This document shows positions 9,321 through 17,856 of a DNA stretch of 64,000 nucleotides, piece after piece; the stretch's first letter is position 1, and each line of letters opens with the position of its first letter. The DNA lies in assembly GCF_011303755.1 (NCBI RefSeq), contig NZ_CP049885.1, positions 81,001 to 145,000 of the forward strand, read 5' to 3'. Source of the stretch: Acidovorax sp. HDW3 (GTDB taxonomy: Bacteria > Pseudomonadota > Gammaproteobacteria > Burkholderiales > Burkholderiaceae_C). The translations under genes and the position numbers were made by a program. A model generated the notes under the pieces. It saw only the letters and a program-made list of their open reading frames with translations. It searched no databases and was not told where the DNA came from.

Positions 9321-10112
9321 ATGACCACCGCCATCCTCAGCGCCCTGCCCGAAGAACAATCCAGCCTGCTCCAATTGCTGCAAAAAAAAGAGCGCCTCAC
9401 GCACGCTGGACGCACGTTTTGCCGAGGTTTCCTTTATGACCAAGCGGTGGTGCTGGCGCTCTCGGGCATCGGCAAGGTGGCGGCTGCCACCACCGCCACC
9501 ACGCTGATCGAGCGCTTTGGCGCGCAGCGCATCGTCTTTACCGGCGTTGCCGGCGGCATCGGCGAGGGTGTGCAGGTGGGCGACGTGGTCATCGCCAGCG
9601 ACTACTTGCAGCACGACATGGACGCCTCGCCCCTGTTCCCGCGCTGGGAGCTGCCCGGCTACGGCAGCGCCCGCCTGGCCTGCGATGCGGCGCTATCTGC
9701 TTCTCTTTTGATAGCTACTCGCGCTTATCTGGCAAGCGCTGTGGCCCATTTTGATGCCAAAAACAGGGCGCCCCAAGCCCACCAGGGCCTGATCGCCAGC
9801 GGCGACCGCTTCGTCGCCACCGCCCAGGAGTCTGGCGCCCTGCGCCAGGCGCTGGCCAATGCCGGCCACCCGGTGCTGGCCGTTGAAATGGAAGGCGCCG
9901 CCGTCGCCCAGGTGTGCCAGGACTACGGCCTGCCGTTCGCCGCCATGCGCACCATCTCCGACCGCGCCGACGACAGCGCACACGTCGATTTTTCGCACTT
10001 CGTGCAGCAGGTGGCGAGCCGGTATGCCGGGGGGGTGGTGGGGGCTTGGTTGGCGGCGGGGGGTGTGGGCGGTACCACTTACGCCGATTCCGCCCCCGCC
10101 TCGCTGGTGTAG
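9321..10112 (+). CDS. mtnN: 5'-methylthioadenosine/S-adenosylhomocysteine nucleosidase family protein
   Basis: Cytosolic nucleosidase that splits MTA/SAH to adenine and a thioribose sugar, recycling methionine and removing SAH. The N-terminus TTAILSALPEEQSSLLQLL, the VLALSGIGKVAAATT segment near residue 50, FTGVAGGIGEGVQVGDVVIASD near residue 75, VEMEGAAVAQVCQDYGLPF near residue 192 and TISDRADDSAHVDF near residue 212 are family signatures. The protein (263 aa) is about 30 aa longer than the usual 230. The excess includes an in-frame copy of the dispersed palindromic repeat (9692-9758, residues about 125-146) and a Gly-rich tail. The last 34 bp overlap the 3' end of the opposite-strand wbpM gene. 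Confidence 0.88.
   Translation: MTTAILSALPEEQSSLLQLLQKKERLTHAGRTFCRGFLYDQAVVLALSGIGKVAAATTATTLIERFGAQRIVFTGVAGGIGEGVQVGDVVIASDYLQHDMDASPLFPRWELPGYGSARLACDAALSASLLIATRAYLASAVAHFDAKNRAPQAHQGLIASGDRFVATAQESGALRQALANAGHPVLAVEMEGAAVAQVCQDYGLPFAAMRTISDRADDSAHVDFSHFVQQVASRYAGGVVGAWLAAGGVGGTTYADSAPASLV
9692..9758 (+). repeat. Dispersed palindromic repeat inside mtnN
   Basis: Reads TTTGATAGCTACTCGCGC, then AGCGCTT-like stem halves around TATCTGGC, then GGCCCATTTTGATG. It matches the consensus of the other copies in this window and is translated in frame as about 22 extra residues (ALSASLLIATRAYLASAVAH). Confidence 0.8.
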
Positions 10113-12025
10113 CCGCTGACCAACGCGGTCAGCACCTGTTCCACGCCCGCCCGGTCTTCATGGCGCGCTGCGGTGCGCAGGGCTTGTAGCTGGGGCACCA
10201 GGTCTTGCCAGCCCACCAGGTTTTCGTGCGCTTTCATGATGCGGGGGTGTGTGGTGGACTCGGGGTTATCCCCTATCAAAAGCTCTTCGTAGAGCTTCTC
10301 GCCGGGGCGCAGGCCCACTACCTTGATCTCCACATCGCCACTTGGGTTGAGGGCATCGCGCACGCTCAGGCCCGAGAGATCAATCATGCGCCGTGCCAAA
10401 TCAATGATTTTGACGGGCTGCCCCATATCGAGCACAAAAACCTCGCCACCTTGCCCCATGGCACCGGCTTGGAGCACGAGTTGTGCAGCTTCAGGGATGG
10501 TCATGAAGTACCGCGTGACCTCCGCATGGGTCACTGTCAGCGGCCCGCCTTGGCGCAATTGTTGGCGAAACAGTGGCACCACACTGCCGCTGCTGCCCAG
10601 CACATTGCCAAAGCGCACCATGCAAAACTGGGTGCGGTTTTCAAAAACAATGGGCTGTGGGCTTGAATCAATGGCGCTGAAATCGACTTGCCGTGCCTTC
10701 GCCAGGGCTTGGAGAACCAACTCCGCCATGCGCTTGCTTGCCCCCATCACATTGGTGGGGCGCACTGCTTTATCGGTAGAAATCAGCACAAAATTATCCA
10801 CGCCGTATTCAATGGCGGCGCGCGCTGCATTCAGGGTGCCAAAAACGTTGTTGATAATCCCTTCTGCAGGATTGGATTGCACCAAAGGCACATGTTTGTA
10901 GGCTGCTGCGTGGAATACGGAATGCGGGCGGTGTGCCTGAAAAATGGCCCGCAGACGACGTAAATTACGAATGCTTGCCAGTTGCGGCAGTAGTTCTACT
11001 CCCAATGCATTTTGTTGGCACAATTGCTGCAATTCTTGGTGAATGGCATACAAGGCGTATTCGCTGTGCTCCAGTAAGACCAGACTTTCTGGTTGCTCTC
11101 GAACAATCTGGCGGCACAATTCGCTGCCAATGCTGCCTCCAGCGCCCGTAACCAAAACGCGCTTACCTTGCAAATTCTTTGCCAGCAAAGCCGTGTCGGG
11201 CTGCACGGGCTCACGTCCAAGTAAATCTTCAATATCCAATTCTTTGAAGTCTGAGACGGATACCTTGCCCAGGGCTAAGTCCAGCATTCCTGGCAAACTG
11301 CGTACGTGAACAGGAAGTGGTTGAAGCTGGGAAATAATAGTGCGGCGGCGTTGCCAACCCAGCGAAGGCATGGCTAATAAAATATCCGTAATACCATGGT
11401 TGCGGACAAATGCTGGCACGGATTCGAGCGCCATGATAGGGGTGCGGTTGATATGGTTGCCAATTTTTTTAATGTCGTCATCCACAAAGCCGCAGACGGT
11501 AAATTCTTGCATCACGTCCATAGCCAGTGCGGTTTGTACGCCCGCTTCGCCTGCGCCATAGATAAGTAGGCGCCCCTTGTGTTTGGTTTCTTTGGAGTTG
11601 TGGGCCAAGTCTTGCAGAAATTGGCGTGCCAACAGACGCCAGCCACCTGCCAATAATAAAAAAACTAGTGGCTGTATCAAACCCAGGCTGCGTGGCACCC
11701 CTTGCCATGAAAATGTGATAAGTAGAACGAAAAATAAAATGCCGTAAATGGCAGTGGCGATGGATGTAACGGCTATCGCTGAAATGCCTGCATAACGAAA
11801 AATGGCGCGATAAAGCCCCATCCGTATAAATATTGGGATGAAGAGCAGCACGGCGGCGTACACATAGCGCTGTTCTTGAATGGGCCATCCCCATTGTTCC
11901 AGGCGCAAGTAAAACGCCAGCCATAGGCCGACAAGGGCCATATGGGTGTCAATGAGCAGTGCCAAAGCCTGCTTGGTGCGGCGGGGCAGGGTGAGGAGGG
12001 GGGAGAGGCAGGAGGTGATTGACAA
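10079..12025 (-). CDS. wbpM: Membrane-bound UDP-GlcNAc 4,6-dehydratase (WbpM/CapD family)
   Basis: Converts UDP-GlcNAc to UDP-2-acetamido-2,6-dideoxy-4-keto-hexose, the precursor of QuiNAc/FucNAc. The 648-aa protein starts with four transmembrane helices (about residues 18-125), then a CoA-binding-like region, then an SDR domain with the NAD motif VTGAGGSIGSELCRQ near residue 290. The catalytic Tyr of the usual YxxxK is replaced by Met (NVMGASKRMAE near residue 425), as known for WbpM-type enzymes, where the triad is Ser-Met-Lys. It is the last gene of the polysaccharide operon. Its 3' end overlaps the convergent mtnN by 34 bp with no terminator between them. Confidence 0.92.
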   Translation of the reverse strand: MSITSCLSPLLTLPRRTKQALALLIDTHMALVGLWLAFYLRLEQWGWPIQEQRYVYAAVLLFIPIFIRMGLYRAIFRYAGISAIAVTSIATAIYGILFFVLLITFSWQGVPRSLGLIQPLVFLLLAGGWRLLARQFLQDLAHNSKETKHKGRLLIYGAGEAGVQTALAMDVMQEFTVCGFVDDDIKKIGNHINRTPIMALESVPAFVRNHGITDILLAMPSLGWQRRRTIISQLQPLPVHVRSLPGMLDLALGKVSVSDFKELDIEDLLGREPVQPDTALLAKNLQGKRVLVTGAGGSIGSELCRQIVREQPESLVLLEHSEYALYAIHQELQQLCQQNALGVELLPQLASIRNLRRLRAIFQAHRPHSVFHAAAYKHVPLVQSNPAEGIINNVFGTLNAARAAIEYGVDNFVLISTDKAVRPTNVMGASKRMAELVLQALAKARQVDFSAIDSSPQPIVFENRTQFCMVRFGNVLGSSGSVVPLFRQQLRQGGPLTVTHAEVTRYFMTIPEAAQLVLQAGAMGQGGEVFVLDMGQPVKIIDLARRMIDLSGLSVRDALNPSGDVEIKVVGLRPGEKLYEELLIGDNPESTTHPRIMKAHENLVGWQDLVPQLQALRTAARHEDRAGVEQVLTALVSGYTSEAGAESA

Positions 12026-12080
12026 AGTTGTAACCTAAAATTATTTGGCTTGTGCGCGTCAATGTCGTGTCTGCACCTGG

Positions 12081-12635
12081 TTATTTTTTTGCGGCATCAC
12101 CTTGCCCGCCACCGAGGACTGTTTGAATGATGTAGCGAAAATAGTTGGTGATGTTTAATGAAGCAAGCATTTTGGCATCGGTTTCTGCTAGCAATTCAGG
12201 GGTGGACATGTCAATGCCGCTGACCTGCGCCAGCCCCGTAATGCCCGGGCGGGCCGCATACACCCCCCTGGCCGCGCGGGCTTGCAGCAGCTCTTTTTGA
12301 TTGAACAGCCCGGGGCGCGGGCCCACCAAACTCATTTCGCCCCGCAGCACATTCCACAACTGCGGCAACTCATCGAGCTTGGTGCGGCGCAAAAACTGCC
12401 CCATGGGCGTAATCGCCTGGGCATCGGCCAAATGGCTGGCCACCGACGCCGTACCCACGCGCATGGTGCGGAACTTGACCAAGGTAAAAGGCTTCTGATG
12501 CCGCCCCACCCGCTTTTGCCGAAACAGCGGCGCGCCCGTGTCAAACAAGCCCACCACATACACAGCCAGCAGCAGCGGAAACCCGAGCACCAGCCCCACC
12601 AGGGCGAAAAAAATATCCAGCAACCGCAACATCAC
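12081..12635 (-). CDS. Initiating sugar-phosphate transferase (small monotopic phosphoglycosyltransferase)
   Basis: Transfers a sugar-1-phosphate from a UDP-sugar to undecaprenyl phosphate, the first step of O-antigen/EPS repeat assembly at the inner membrane. The 184-aa size is that of the short PglC/WcaJ catalytic core. There is a single N-terminal re-entrant hydrophobic helix (residues 3-28), then FRQKRVGRHQKPFTLVKFRTMR and the hallmark DELPQLWNVLRGEMSLVGPRP near residues 102-122. The likely substrate, from the neighbouring WbpM and WbpV-like genes, is a UDP-QuiNAc/FucNAc-type sugar; this is inference. It overlaps the upstream epimerase gene by 4 bp (ATGA), indicating translational coupling. 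Confidence 0.9.
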   Translation of the reverse strand: MMLRLLDIFFALVGLVLGFPLLLAVYVVGLFDTGAPLFRQKRVGRHQKPFTLVKFRTMRVGTASVASHLADAQAITPMGQFLRRTKLDELPQLWNVLRGEMSLVGPRPGLFNQKELLQARAARGVYAARPGITGLAQVSGIDMSTPELLAETDAKMLASLNITNYFRYIIQTVLGGGQGDAAKK

Positions 12636-13573
12636 ACCCCCTGCCCCTTTAAAGACCGCATAGCCGTTTGCATATCCACTGGCGGCACCCAGCCCAGCAA
12701 AGCCTGGGTCTTGCCAATATCCACCTGCAAATCACTGCACACCTTATCCACCACCTGTGCCTTGCCCAATAGCGCCGCACCCGCACGCATCAACCACACC
12801 GGCACCGGCAACAAACGCGCAGGGCGTCCCACCGCCTGCCCGATGCGCTGCAAAAGCAGCGTGGTGGATACATCCTCTGCATCGCCCGCCATAAACACCT
12901 GATTGGCCGCAGCCGGGTGCCTGGCGCACAGTGCAATCAAATCCACCAAATTTTCCAGCGCCACCAAAGTGCGCCGGTTATGCACCGCCCCCAGCGGCAG
13001 CCAAGCCCCCCGCTGTACGGCAGACACTAACCGCCCAAAGTTTCCCGGTGCGTGCGGGCCATAAACCAAGGGAGGTCGAATGATGACCACCTCCAACCCC
13101 GTCTGGGCGGCGATGGCATGCAAGCCCTGTTCTGCCTCCCATTTTGAAAGCGCATAAGGCTCAGCAGGAGAAGGCGTATCGTCTGCAGAAAAAGGTTTGC
13201 CTGAGGTCGCAGAGCCATTGACCCCCACGGAACTGATGAATACGAAGCGCTTGACCCCAGCGGCCGCAGCCTGGCGCGCCAAGTTCAGCGAACCCTCTAC
13301 ATTCACTCGTCGGTATTCGGCCAAAGGGTCGAGCGCCTCATCGCGCATGATGTGGGCACGGGCTGCAGTGTGGATAATTACATCCACGTCGTGTAAAACT
13401 GCGTTCCAGTTGGTGCTCGCATCCAGGCCAGGGACAATCACCGCATCTTTCGTACCGGCAGTTTGCATGGCTGATCGAAATATCGGACGTACAAACACAC
13501 CACACTGACCCAGCCTCCCAACCAGCGATTGGCCAATAAATCCTGAGGCACCAGTCAATAAAACAACTCTCAT
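12632..13573 (-). CDS. NAD-dependent epimerase/reductase (WbpV-like, 4-keto sugar reductase)
   Basis: Extended SDR enzyme, 313 aa, with the NAD-binding motif LTGASGFIGQSLVGRL at residues 5-20, the DVIIHTAARAHIM segment near residue 65, SSVGVNG near residue 115 and the catalytic YALSKWEAE near residue 142. It resembles WbpV/WbcB-type enzymes that reduce the 4-keto product of WbpM to UDP-QuiNAc or UDP-FucNAc. Its position between a phosphoglycosyltransferase and WbpM fits that role. Simple UDP-glucose 4-epimerase activity is the alternative. Stop overlaps the next gene's start (ATGA). Confidence 0.82.
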   Translation of the reverse strand: MRVVLLTGASGFIGQSLVGRLGQCGVFVRPIFRSAMQTAGTKDAVIVPGLDASTNWNAVLHDVDVIIHTAARAHIMRDEALDPLAEYRRVNVEGSLNLARQAAAAGVKRFVFISSVGVNGSATSGKPFSADDTPSPAEPYALSKWEAEQGLHAIAAQTGLEVVIIRPPLVYGPHAPGNFGRLVSAVQRGAWLPLGAVHNRRTLVALENLVDLIALCARHPAAANQVFMAGDAEDVSTTLLLQRIGQAVGRPARLLPVPVWLMRAGAALLGKAQVVDKVCSDLQVDIGKTQALLGWVPPVDMQTAMRSLKGQGV

Positions 13574-13580
13574 TAGAGTT

Positions 13581-14798
13581 TTAAATTGTCATAATGGCTA
13601 CGAAATCCCTAGCCAGCTTGGAATACCGCCTATTATCAATCAACCATTTTTTCCCATTCTCCCCTATTTTTCGAAGATCCTCTCTCTCTCTCTTCGATAG
13701 CTCCAAAATCTTATCAGCCAAAGCAATACCATCACCAGCCGGGACAAAAAAACCGCCCTCCGCCTCATTGATCATCGACGGATACCCAGAATATGAGGCA
13801 AGGACGGGTTTGCCCGCAAGCATATAATCAATGAGTTTATTGAGAGATTGCCCATAATTCCAAACCTTGGAAGGGAAAGTAGAAAAATAAACAATATCAC
13901 ATCGCATCAAGACCGACTGGACTTGACAACGACTCACCCTGGGAAGGAAAATAACATTTTTCAGCCTAGAATATTTTTTTTGAAATTCATTTTTTAGGGG
14001 GCCATCACCTAGCACGAAAAATAATATATCGTCATTATCAACCAACATCTCGGCGGCCCTGAAAAATACATCCAATGCATTGGTAATCCCGATAGTCCCG
14101 GAATATATTATTTTCAACTTATTTTCCGGAAATAATTCTCCAGGGAAGATATCGTCATCTTCTTGACGTTCCACTAGAGAATTTTCCGGGATGCCCATTG
14201 GAATACAATAAACTGGAGTTTTTGTTGAGGACACGCTCTCAACATGTTCTTTCAAATTTGGCATGGTCCCTATAATACTATCCGCCTTTTCATAGCCAAT
14301 TTTTTCTATAAAAGATAATATAAAAACAAAGGGGTTATATTTTGAAAACCCATTTTCTTCAATGATTGTCAATGGCCATATGTCTCTAACTTCAAATACA
14401 AATTTACACCCGTATCTCCTTTTTAAATATATGCCATTCAATACCGTCAACAATGAAAGACTAGATACAACAACCACATCCGGTGCTGGTAGATTTTTCT
14501 TATTTAAGAAAAAAATATTCCACTCAAAATGAAACCAGCTCAAAATTCTCTTAAATGATTTTGCAACACCATACTTCATTGTTCGGAGCCAAACAATATC
14601 AAGCCCCTCTCTCTCTTCTCTGACAACCGATTTGTCCAGTAGTTCTGTTTCCCACACTGAATTCGAATCAGACGCCAGAACAACGACTCGATAGCCCAAG
14701 TTATGAACTTCTTTGAGGAGATTCCAATCCCGACCACCAGGCGTCGAATGTGTTTTCGGAGCAAAATATTTATTAATGTACCAAATTGTTTTTTTCAT
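13581..14798 (-). CDS. GT4-family glycosyltransferase (WbuB-like)
   Basis: 405-aa retaining GT-B glycosyltransferase. The N-terminal domain begins IWYINKYFAPKTHSTPGGRD and contains DVVVVSSLSLLTVLNG. The C-terminal nucleotide-sugar domain has LKIIYSGTIGITNALDVFF near residue 225, ENKLKI, and the donor-binding stretch LINKLIDYMLAGKPVLASYSG-like near residue 330 with Glu in NEAEGGFFVPAGDG near residue 348. It resembles WbuB of E. coli O26 (FucNAc transferase). The gene is distinctly AT-rich compared with the 65% GC genome, so it was probably acquired. The acceptor and linkage cannot be told from sequence. Confidence 0.82.
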   Translation of the reverse strand: MKKTIWYINKYFAPKTHSTPGGRDWNLLKEVHNLGYRVVVLASDSNSVWETELLDKSVVREEREGLDIVWLRTMKYGVAKSFKRILSWFHFEWNIFFLNKKNLPAPDVVVVSSLSLLTVLNGIYLKRRYGCKFVFEVRDIWPLTIIEENGFSKYNPFVFILSFIEKIGYEKADSIIGTMPNLKEHVESVSSTKTPVYCIPMGIPENSLVERQEDDDIFPGELFPENKLKIIYSGTIGITNALDVFFRAAEMLVDNDDILFFVLGDGPLKNEFQKKYSRLKNVIFLPRVSRCQVQSVLMRCDIVYFSTFPSKVWNYGQSLNKLIDYMLAGKPVLASYSGYPSMINEAEGGFFVPAGDGIALADKILELSKREREDLRKIGENGKKWLIDNRRYSKLARDFVAIMTI

Positions 14799-14819
14799 GT
14801 TGTTTTTGATTTTCCGCTA

Positions 14820-16637
14820 TTAATACAATCTGGGTATTGCATTGATAATGTTGATGACTTCCGTGAAGTCCATATTAAGCGCATCGAGATACCAGCGAAT
14901 ATTTTGATATCTGGGTTTGTTTTCTTCCTTGACCAGTACAAGCGCCTCCTCTCGGGTAAGTTCGCCTTCGCGAATTTGATTGCTACGGAACGTATCATGC
15001 TCAGTGAAGCCTGCAACCAAATAATAGATATAATTATATAAACCTGCAGTTCCATCGCCAATACGCCAGGTGGTACTTGTATCGGTTGCTAGCTCCCATT
15101 CATATTCATTAATAAGTGTGTCATCGATTATTTTTTCATCCCAGCGCCAATAATCGAAAATATGGTAATAATCTTTTTTCTCGGTAAAGCTACGGTAGTA
15201 TTCGCCAGACAAGGTATCCCACAATGAACGATTGAAATAACCAGGGCTCTGCAACATGGCCTTGAAACGCAAGCTTTGATACTCTAACTGCTTGTGCCAG
15301 CCATGCATGTAAACACGCTTTTCTTCAAAATCAGGAGGTACTCCCAAAAAACCCGCCTTGAAGTGCGTCACCTCCAAAGGATTAACTCCCCACAGGTTTA
15401 AGTTTATGCCCGTTTGTTTTTTTATGGTTTCGATATGTCGGAAAAAATGCTTATCGCCAGCAGTTAAAATACTGATCATCCCTAGATGGGGCGATTTCAG
15501 CCATGCCTTTAAATTAATTTTTATGTTATGCCTTTTTTTGGAAATATCATCGGCGACAATAATATTTTCGATGCCTAATGCTGCACTAACACGACTAATA
15601 TTGCGCCGTCCTAGATCGGTTACCATCCCCCAATCATACGTGTAAGTGATTGGATTCATCTTGAGCTCTTTGACAATCAGATGCAATCCGTAGCAGCTAT
15701 CTCGCCCCCCGGAAAATGGTACGATGCAATCAGCCGTTCCCGTGCGGCGATATTTTTTTACAAGATTAAATAGCTCTTCCTTCGGTTTCGGTGTATTCCT
15801 CGGTGTGTAGTGGCGGCAGTAGTTGCACACGCCCTCCGCATCGAATGAAATAAAAGGCATAGTCTCCGGCAGAATGCAACAAGTGCAACGCCTTAAGTTA
15901 TGCTGTGGATAGAGCAGCAACTTTTCCTCTGCCGAGATGGATTGAAATGGAGGAATAAGATTTTGAACGCGTTGCTTCTCGTCAGAAACATGAATTTCAT
16001 CAGAGGTCGGCAAATCAATTGCAACGAAATCCTTCCGGATCTGCCTGATTTCAGGACAACCAATTTGGTCGAGCGGGAATTTCTCCGAAGAAAAACAAAA
16101 ACTGTTCTTGGTCTCCCCAAAATAAAGGCTGCCGTTATTGGAAAACAAAAGCAGCTTTCCCAATCTGGGAATGACAAGCGCGCAAGCCACAACCCCCACA
16201 CACAAGGAAAGAATCCTTTCCGGCAAGCCATTCAAATCGCCATCGGATTCCTCAATGTATTGTTCTGCAATGGCGGCGATCACTTCGCTGTCAATTTCCA
16301 ATGTTCGCTGCGGCTTGATGACATTCCATACTTTCGCATCATTGACGATGATGCCGTTGTGCATGACGCAGATCCCACCACGGACAACTGGCTGGTTATC
16401 CGATAGGCCATTGGTGATCAGTCGGCTATGACCAAGCACAAAAGATGAATCAAACGGCTTGATAGTAGAAATCAATTTCTTAATGTCATAATCTGCCCGA
16501 CTTACCTGATACCCTGAATCGCCAAAATAAATCAAGCCACTGGAGTCCCGCCCGCGCTGCCTGGCGTGCAAAGCCAAAGTCATCAGGCTTGATTTCTCTA
16601 CTTTTTCTTTTGCAATAATTCCAAAAATTCCGCACAT
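14820..16637 (-). CDS. Fusion: class II glutamine amidotransferase + WbpG/PseA-type N-acetyl-sugar amidotransferase
   Basis: 605-aa bifunctional-looking protein. Residues 1 to about 230 form a class II (Ntn) glutaminase: Cys2 after the initiator Met (MCGIFGII), GRDSSGL, LGHSRLITNG and ICVMHNGIIVND motifs. From about residue 250 comes a four-cysteine zinc knuckle (CTCC ... CNYC), then the PP-loop ATPase motif PFSGGRDSCYGLHL near residue 308 and the N-acetyl-sugar amidotransferase domain to the end. WbpG forms the acetamidino group of ManNAc3NAmA using ammonia from separate HisH2/HisF2 partners. Here the ammonia source appears built in, and no hisH/hisF-like gene is in the locus. AT-rich. It lies just downstream of wbpI. 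The substrate assignment is inferred from context. Confidence 0.85.
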   Translation of the reverse strand: MCGIFGIIAKEKVEKSSLMTLALHARQRGRDSSGLIYFGDSGYQVSRADYDIKKLISTIKPFDSSFVLGHSRLITNGLSDNQPVVRGGICVMHNGIIVNDAKVWNVIKPQRTLEIDSEVIAAIAEQYIEESDGDLNGLPERILSLCVGVVACALVIPRLGKLLLFSNNGSLYFGETKNSFCFSSEKFPLDQIGCPEIRQIRKDFVAIDLPTSDEIHVSDEKQRVQNLIPPFQSISAEEKLLLYPQHNLRRCTCCILPETMPFISFDAEGVCNYCRHYTPRNTPKPKEELFNLVKKYRRTGTADCIVPFSGGRDSCYGLHLIVKELKMNPITYTYDWGMVTDLGRRNISRVSAALGIENIIVADDISKKRHNIKINLKAWLKSPHLGMISILTAGDKHFFRHIETIKKQTGINLNLWGVNPLEVTHFKAGFLGVPPDFEEKRVYMHGWHKQLEYQSLRFKAMLQSPGYFNRSLWDTLSGEYYRSFTEKKDYYHIFDYWRWDEKIIDDTLINEYEWELATDTSTTWRIGDGTAGLYNYIYYLVAGFTEHDTFRSNQIREGELTREEALVLVKEENKPRYQNIRWYLDALNMDFTEVINIINAIPRLY

Positions 16638-16703
16638 AAATTACTTTCAAAAGCAATAATTCAACCAGATAAACATCTGGAGATTTTGGCAAAATATTTC
16701 AAC

Positions 16704-17792
16704 TCAAACAACATTCAAAATCGAATTCACCACCCGCCCCGCCGCATCCCCCACCCCATAAGGCTGCACATCCTGCCCTCGGCTGCCCAGCGCCCCAGCC
16801 ATCGCCGCTTGCAACGCCTGCGCATCCACCGGCGGTGCCAGCCGGTTCCAGCCCGCCTGCACCAGCTCCACCCACTCGGTTTCATCGCGCAGCGTGACGC
16901 AGGGCACCTGGTAGAAGAAGGCTTCTTTTTGCACGCCACCGCTGTCGGTGGCAATCAGCGCGGCAAACTTTTCCAGCTGCACCATGTCCAGATAGCCCAC
17001 GGGCTCGATCAGCTTCACCTGGCTGGCCAAGGCGTCCAGCAACCCGGCCTTTTGCAGCACGGCGCGGGTGCGCGGGTGCAGGGGCCAGACCACGGGCAGG
17101 GTGCGCGCGGTGGCCGTCAGCGCATCAACGATGGCGGCCAGGCGCTGGGGGTGGTCGGTGTTTTCCTGGCGGTGGATGGTGGCCAGCACGTAGCCTTTTT
17201 CTGTCAAGCCCAACTGCGCCATCAGGCCGGTGCCGGGTTGCACGCGGCTGCCGTGGTGCAGGGCCACGTCGTACATCACGTCGCCCACTTCGATGATCTT
17301 GTCGGCGGCATAGCCCTCGCGCTGCAGGTTGGCGCTGGCGGCTTGCGTGGGGGTAAACAGCCAGTGGGAGATGCGGTCCGTCAGGATGCGGTTGATTTCC
17401 TCCGGCATCGCCATATTGAAGCTGCGCAAACCGGCTTCCACATGCGCCACGGGGATGTGCAGCTTGGCGGCGGCCAGGGCGCCGGCCAGGGTGGAGTTGG
17501 TGTCGCCATAGACCAGCACCACATCGGGCTTTTCTTGCAGCATGACTTTTTCAACCGCCTCCAGCATGCGCCCGGTCATGGCACCGTGGCTGCCGCCGTG
17601 GATGTCCAGAAAGTAATCGGGCTTGGCCATGCCCAGCTCGGCAAAGAATACGTCGGACATGTTGGCGTCAAAGTGCTGGCCGGTGTGCACCAGCACTTCG
17701 GTCAGGCCCGGCGTGGTGGCAATGGCGTGGCTGACCACGCTGGCCTTGATGAACTGCGGGCGCGCGCCCAAAACGGTGAGGATTTTTCTCAT
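16704..17792 (-). CDS. wbpI: UDP-GlcNAc3NAcA 2-epimerase (WbpI-type, non-hydrolysing)
   Basis: Inverts C2 of a UDP-2-acetamido sugar. The 362-aa product has the GT-B-like epimerase fold: LTVLGARPQFIKASVVS at the start (WbpI-type; classic WecB has TRPEAIKM), EVLVHTGQHFD, DVVLVYGDTNSTLAGALAA near residue 90, VAHVEAGLRSFNMAMPEEINRILTD near residue 115, TIHRQENTDH near residue 207 and ATDSGGVQKEAFF near residue 282. The presence of wbpA, B, D and E in the same locus makes UDP-2,3-diacetamido-glucuronate the likely substrate, giving UDP-ManNAc3NAcA; plain UDP-GlcNAc 2-epimerase (WecB) is the alternative. Unlike its AT-rich neighbours it has host-like GC. Confidence 0.85.
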   Translation of the reverse strand: MRKILTVLGARPQFIKASVVSHAIATTPGLTEVLVHTGQHFDANMSDVFFAELGMAKPDYFLDIHGGSHGAMTGRMLEAVEKVMLQEKPDVVLVYGDTNSTLAGALAAAKLHIPVAHVEAGLRSFNMAMPEEINRILTDRISHWLFTPTQAASANLQREGYAADKIIEVGDVMYDVALHHGSRVQPGTGLMAQLGLTEKGYVLATIHRQENTDHPQRLAAIVDALTATARTLPVVWPLHPRTRAVLQKAGLLDALASQVKLIEPVGYLDMVQLEKFAALIATDSGGVQKEAFFYQVPCVTLRDETEWVELVQAGWNRLAPPVDAQALQAAMAGALGSRGQDVQPYGVGDAAGRVVNSILNVV

Positions 17793-17840
17793 ATTTGATA
17801 GCTGCTAGCGCTTTCTGGGTAAGGGTTTAGAAGTTTTTTG
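17792..17840 (+). repeat. Dispersed palindromic repeat upstream of wbpI
   Basis: Contains TTTGATAGCTGCTAGCGC, the left half of the repeat family, then a degenerate right half. It lies between the wbpI start codon and the upstream glycosyltransferase stop. Confidence 0.65.
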
Positions 17841-17856
17841 ACTGATATTTATGCAT

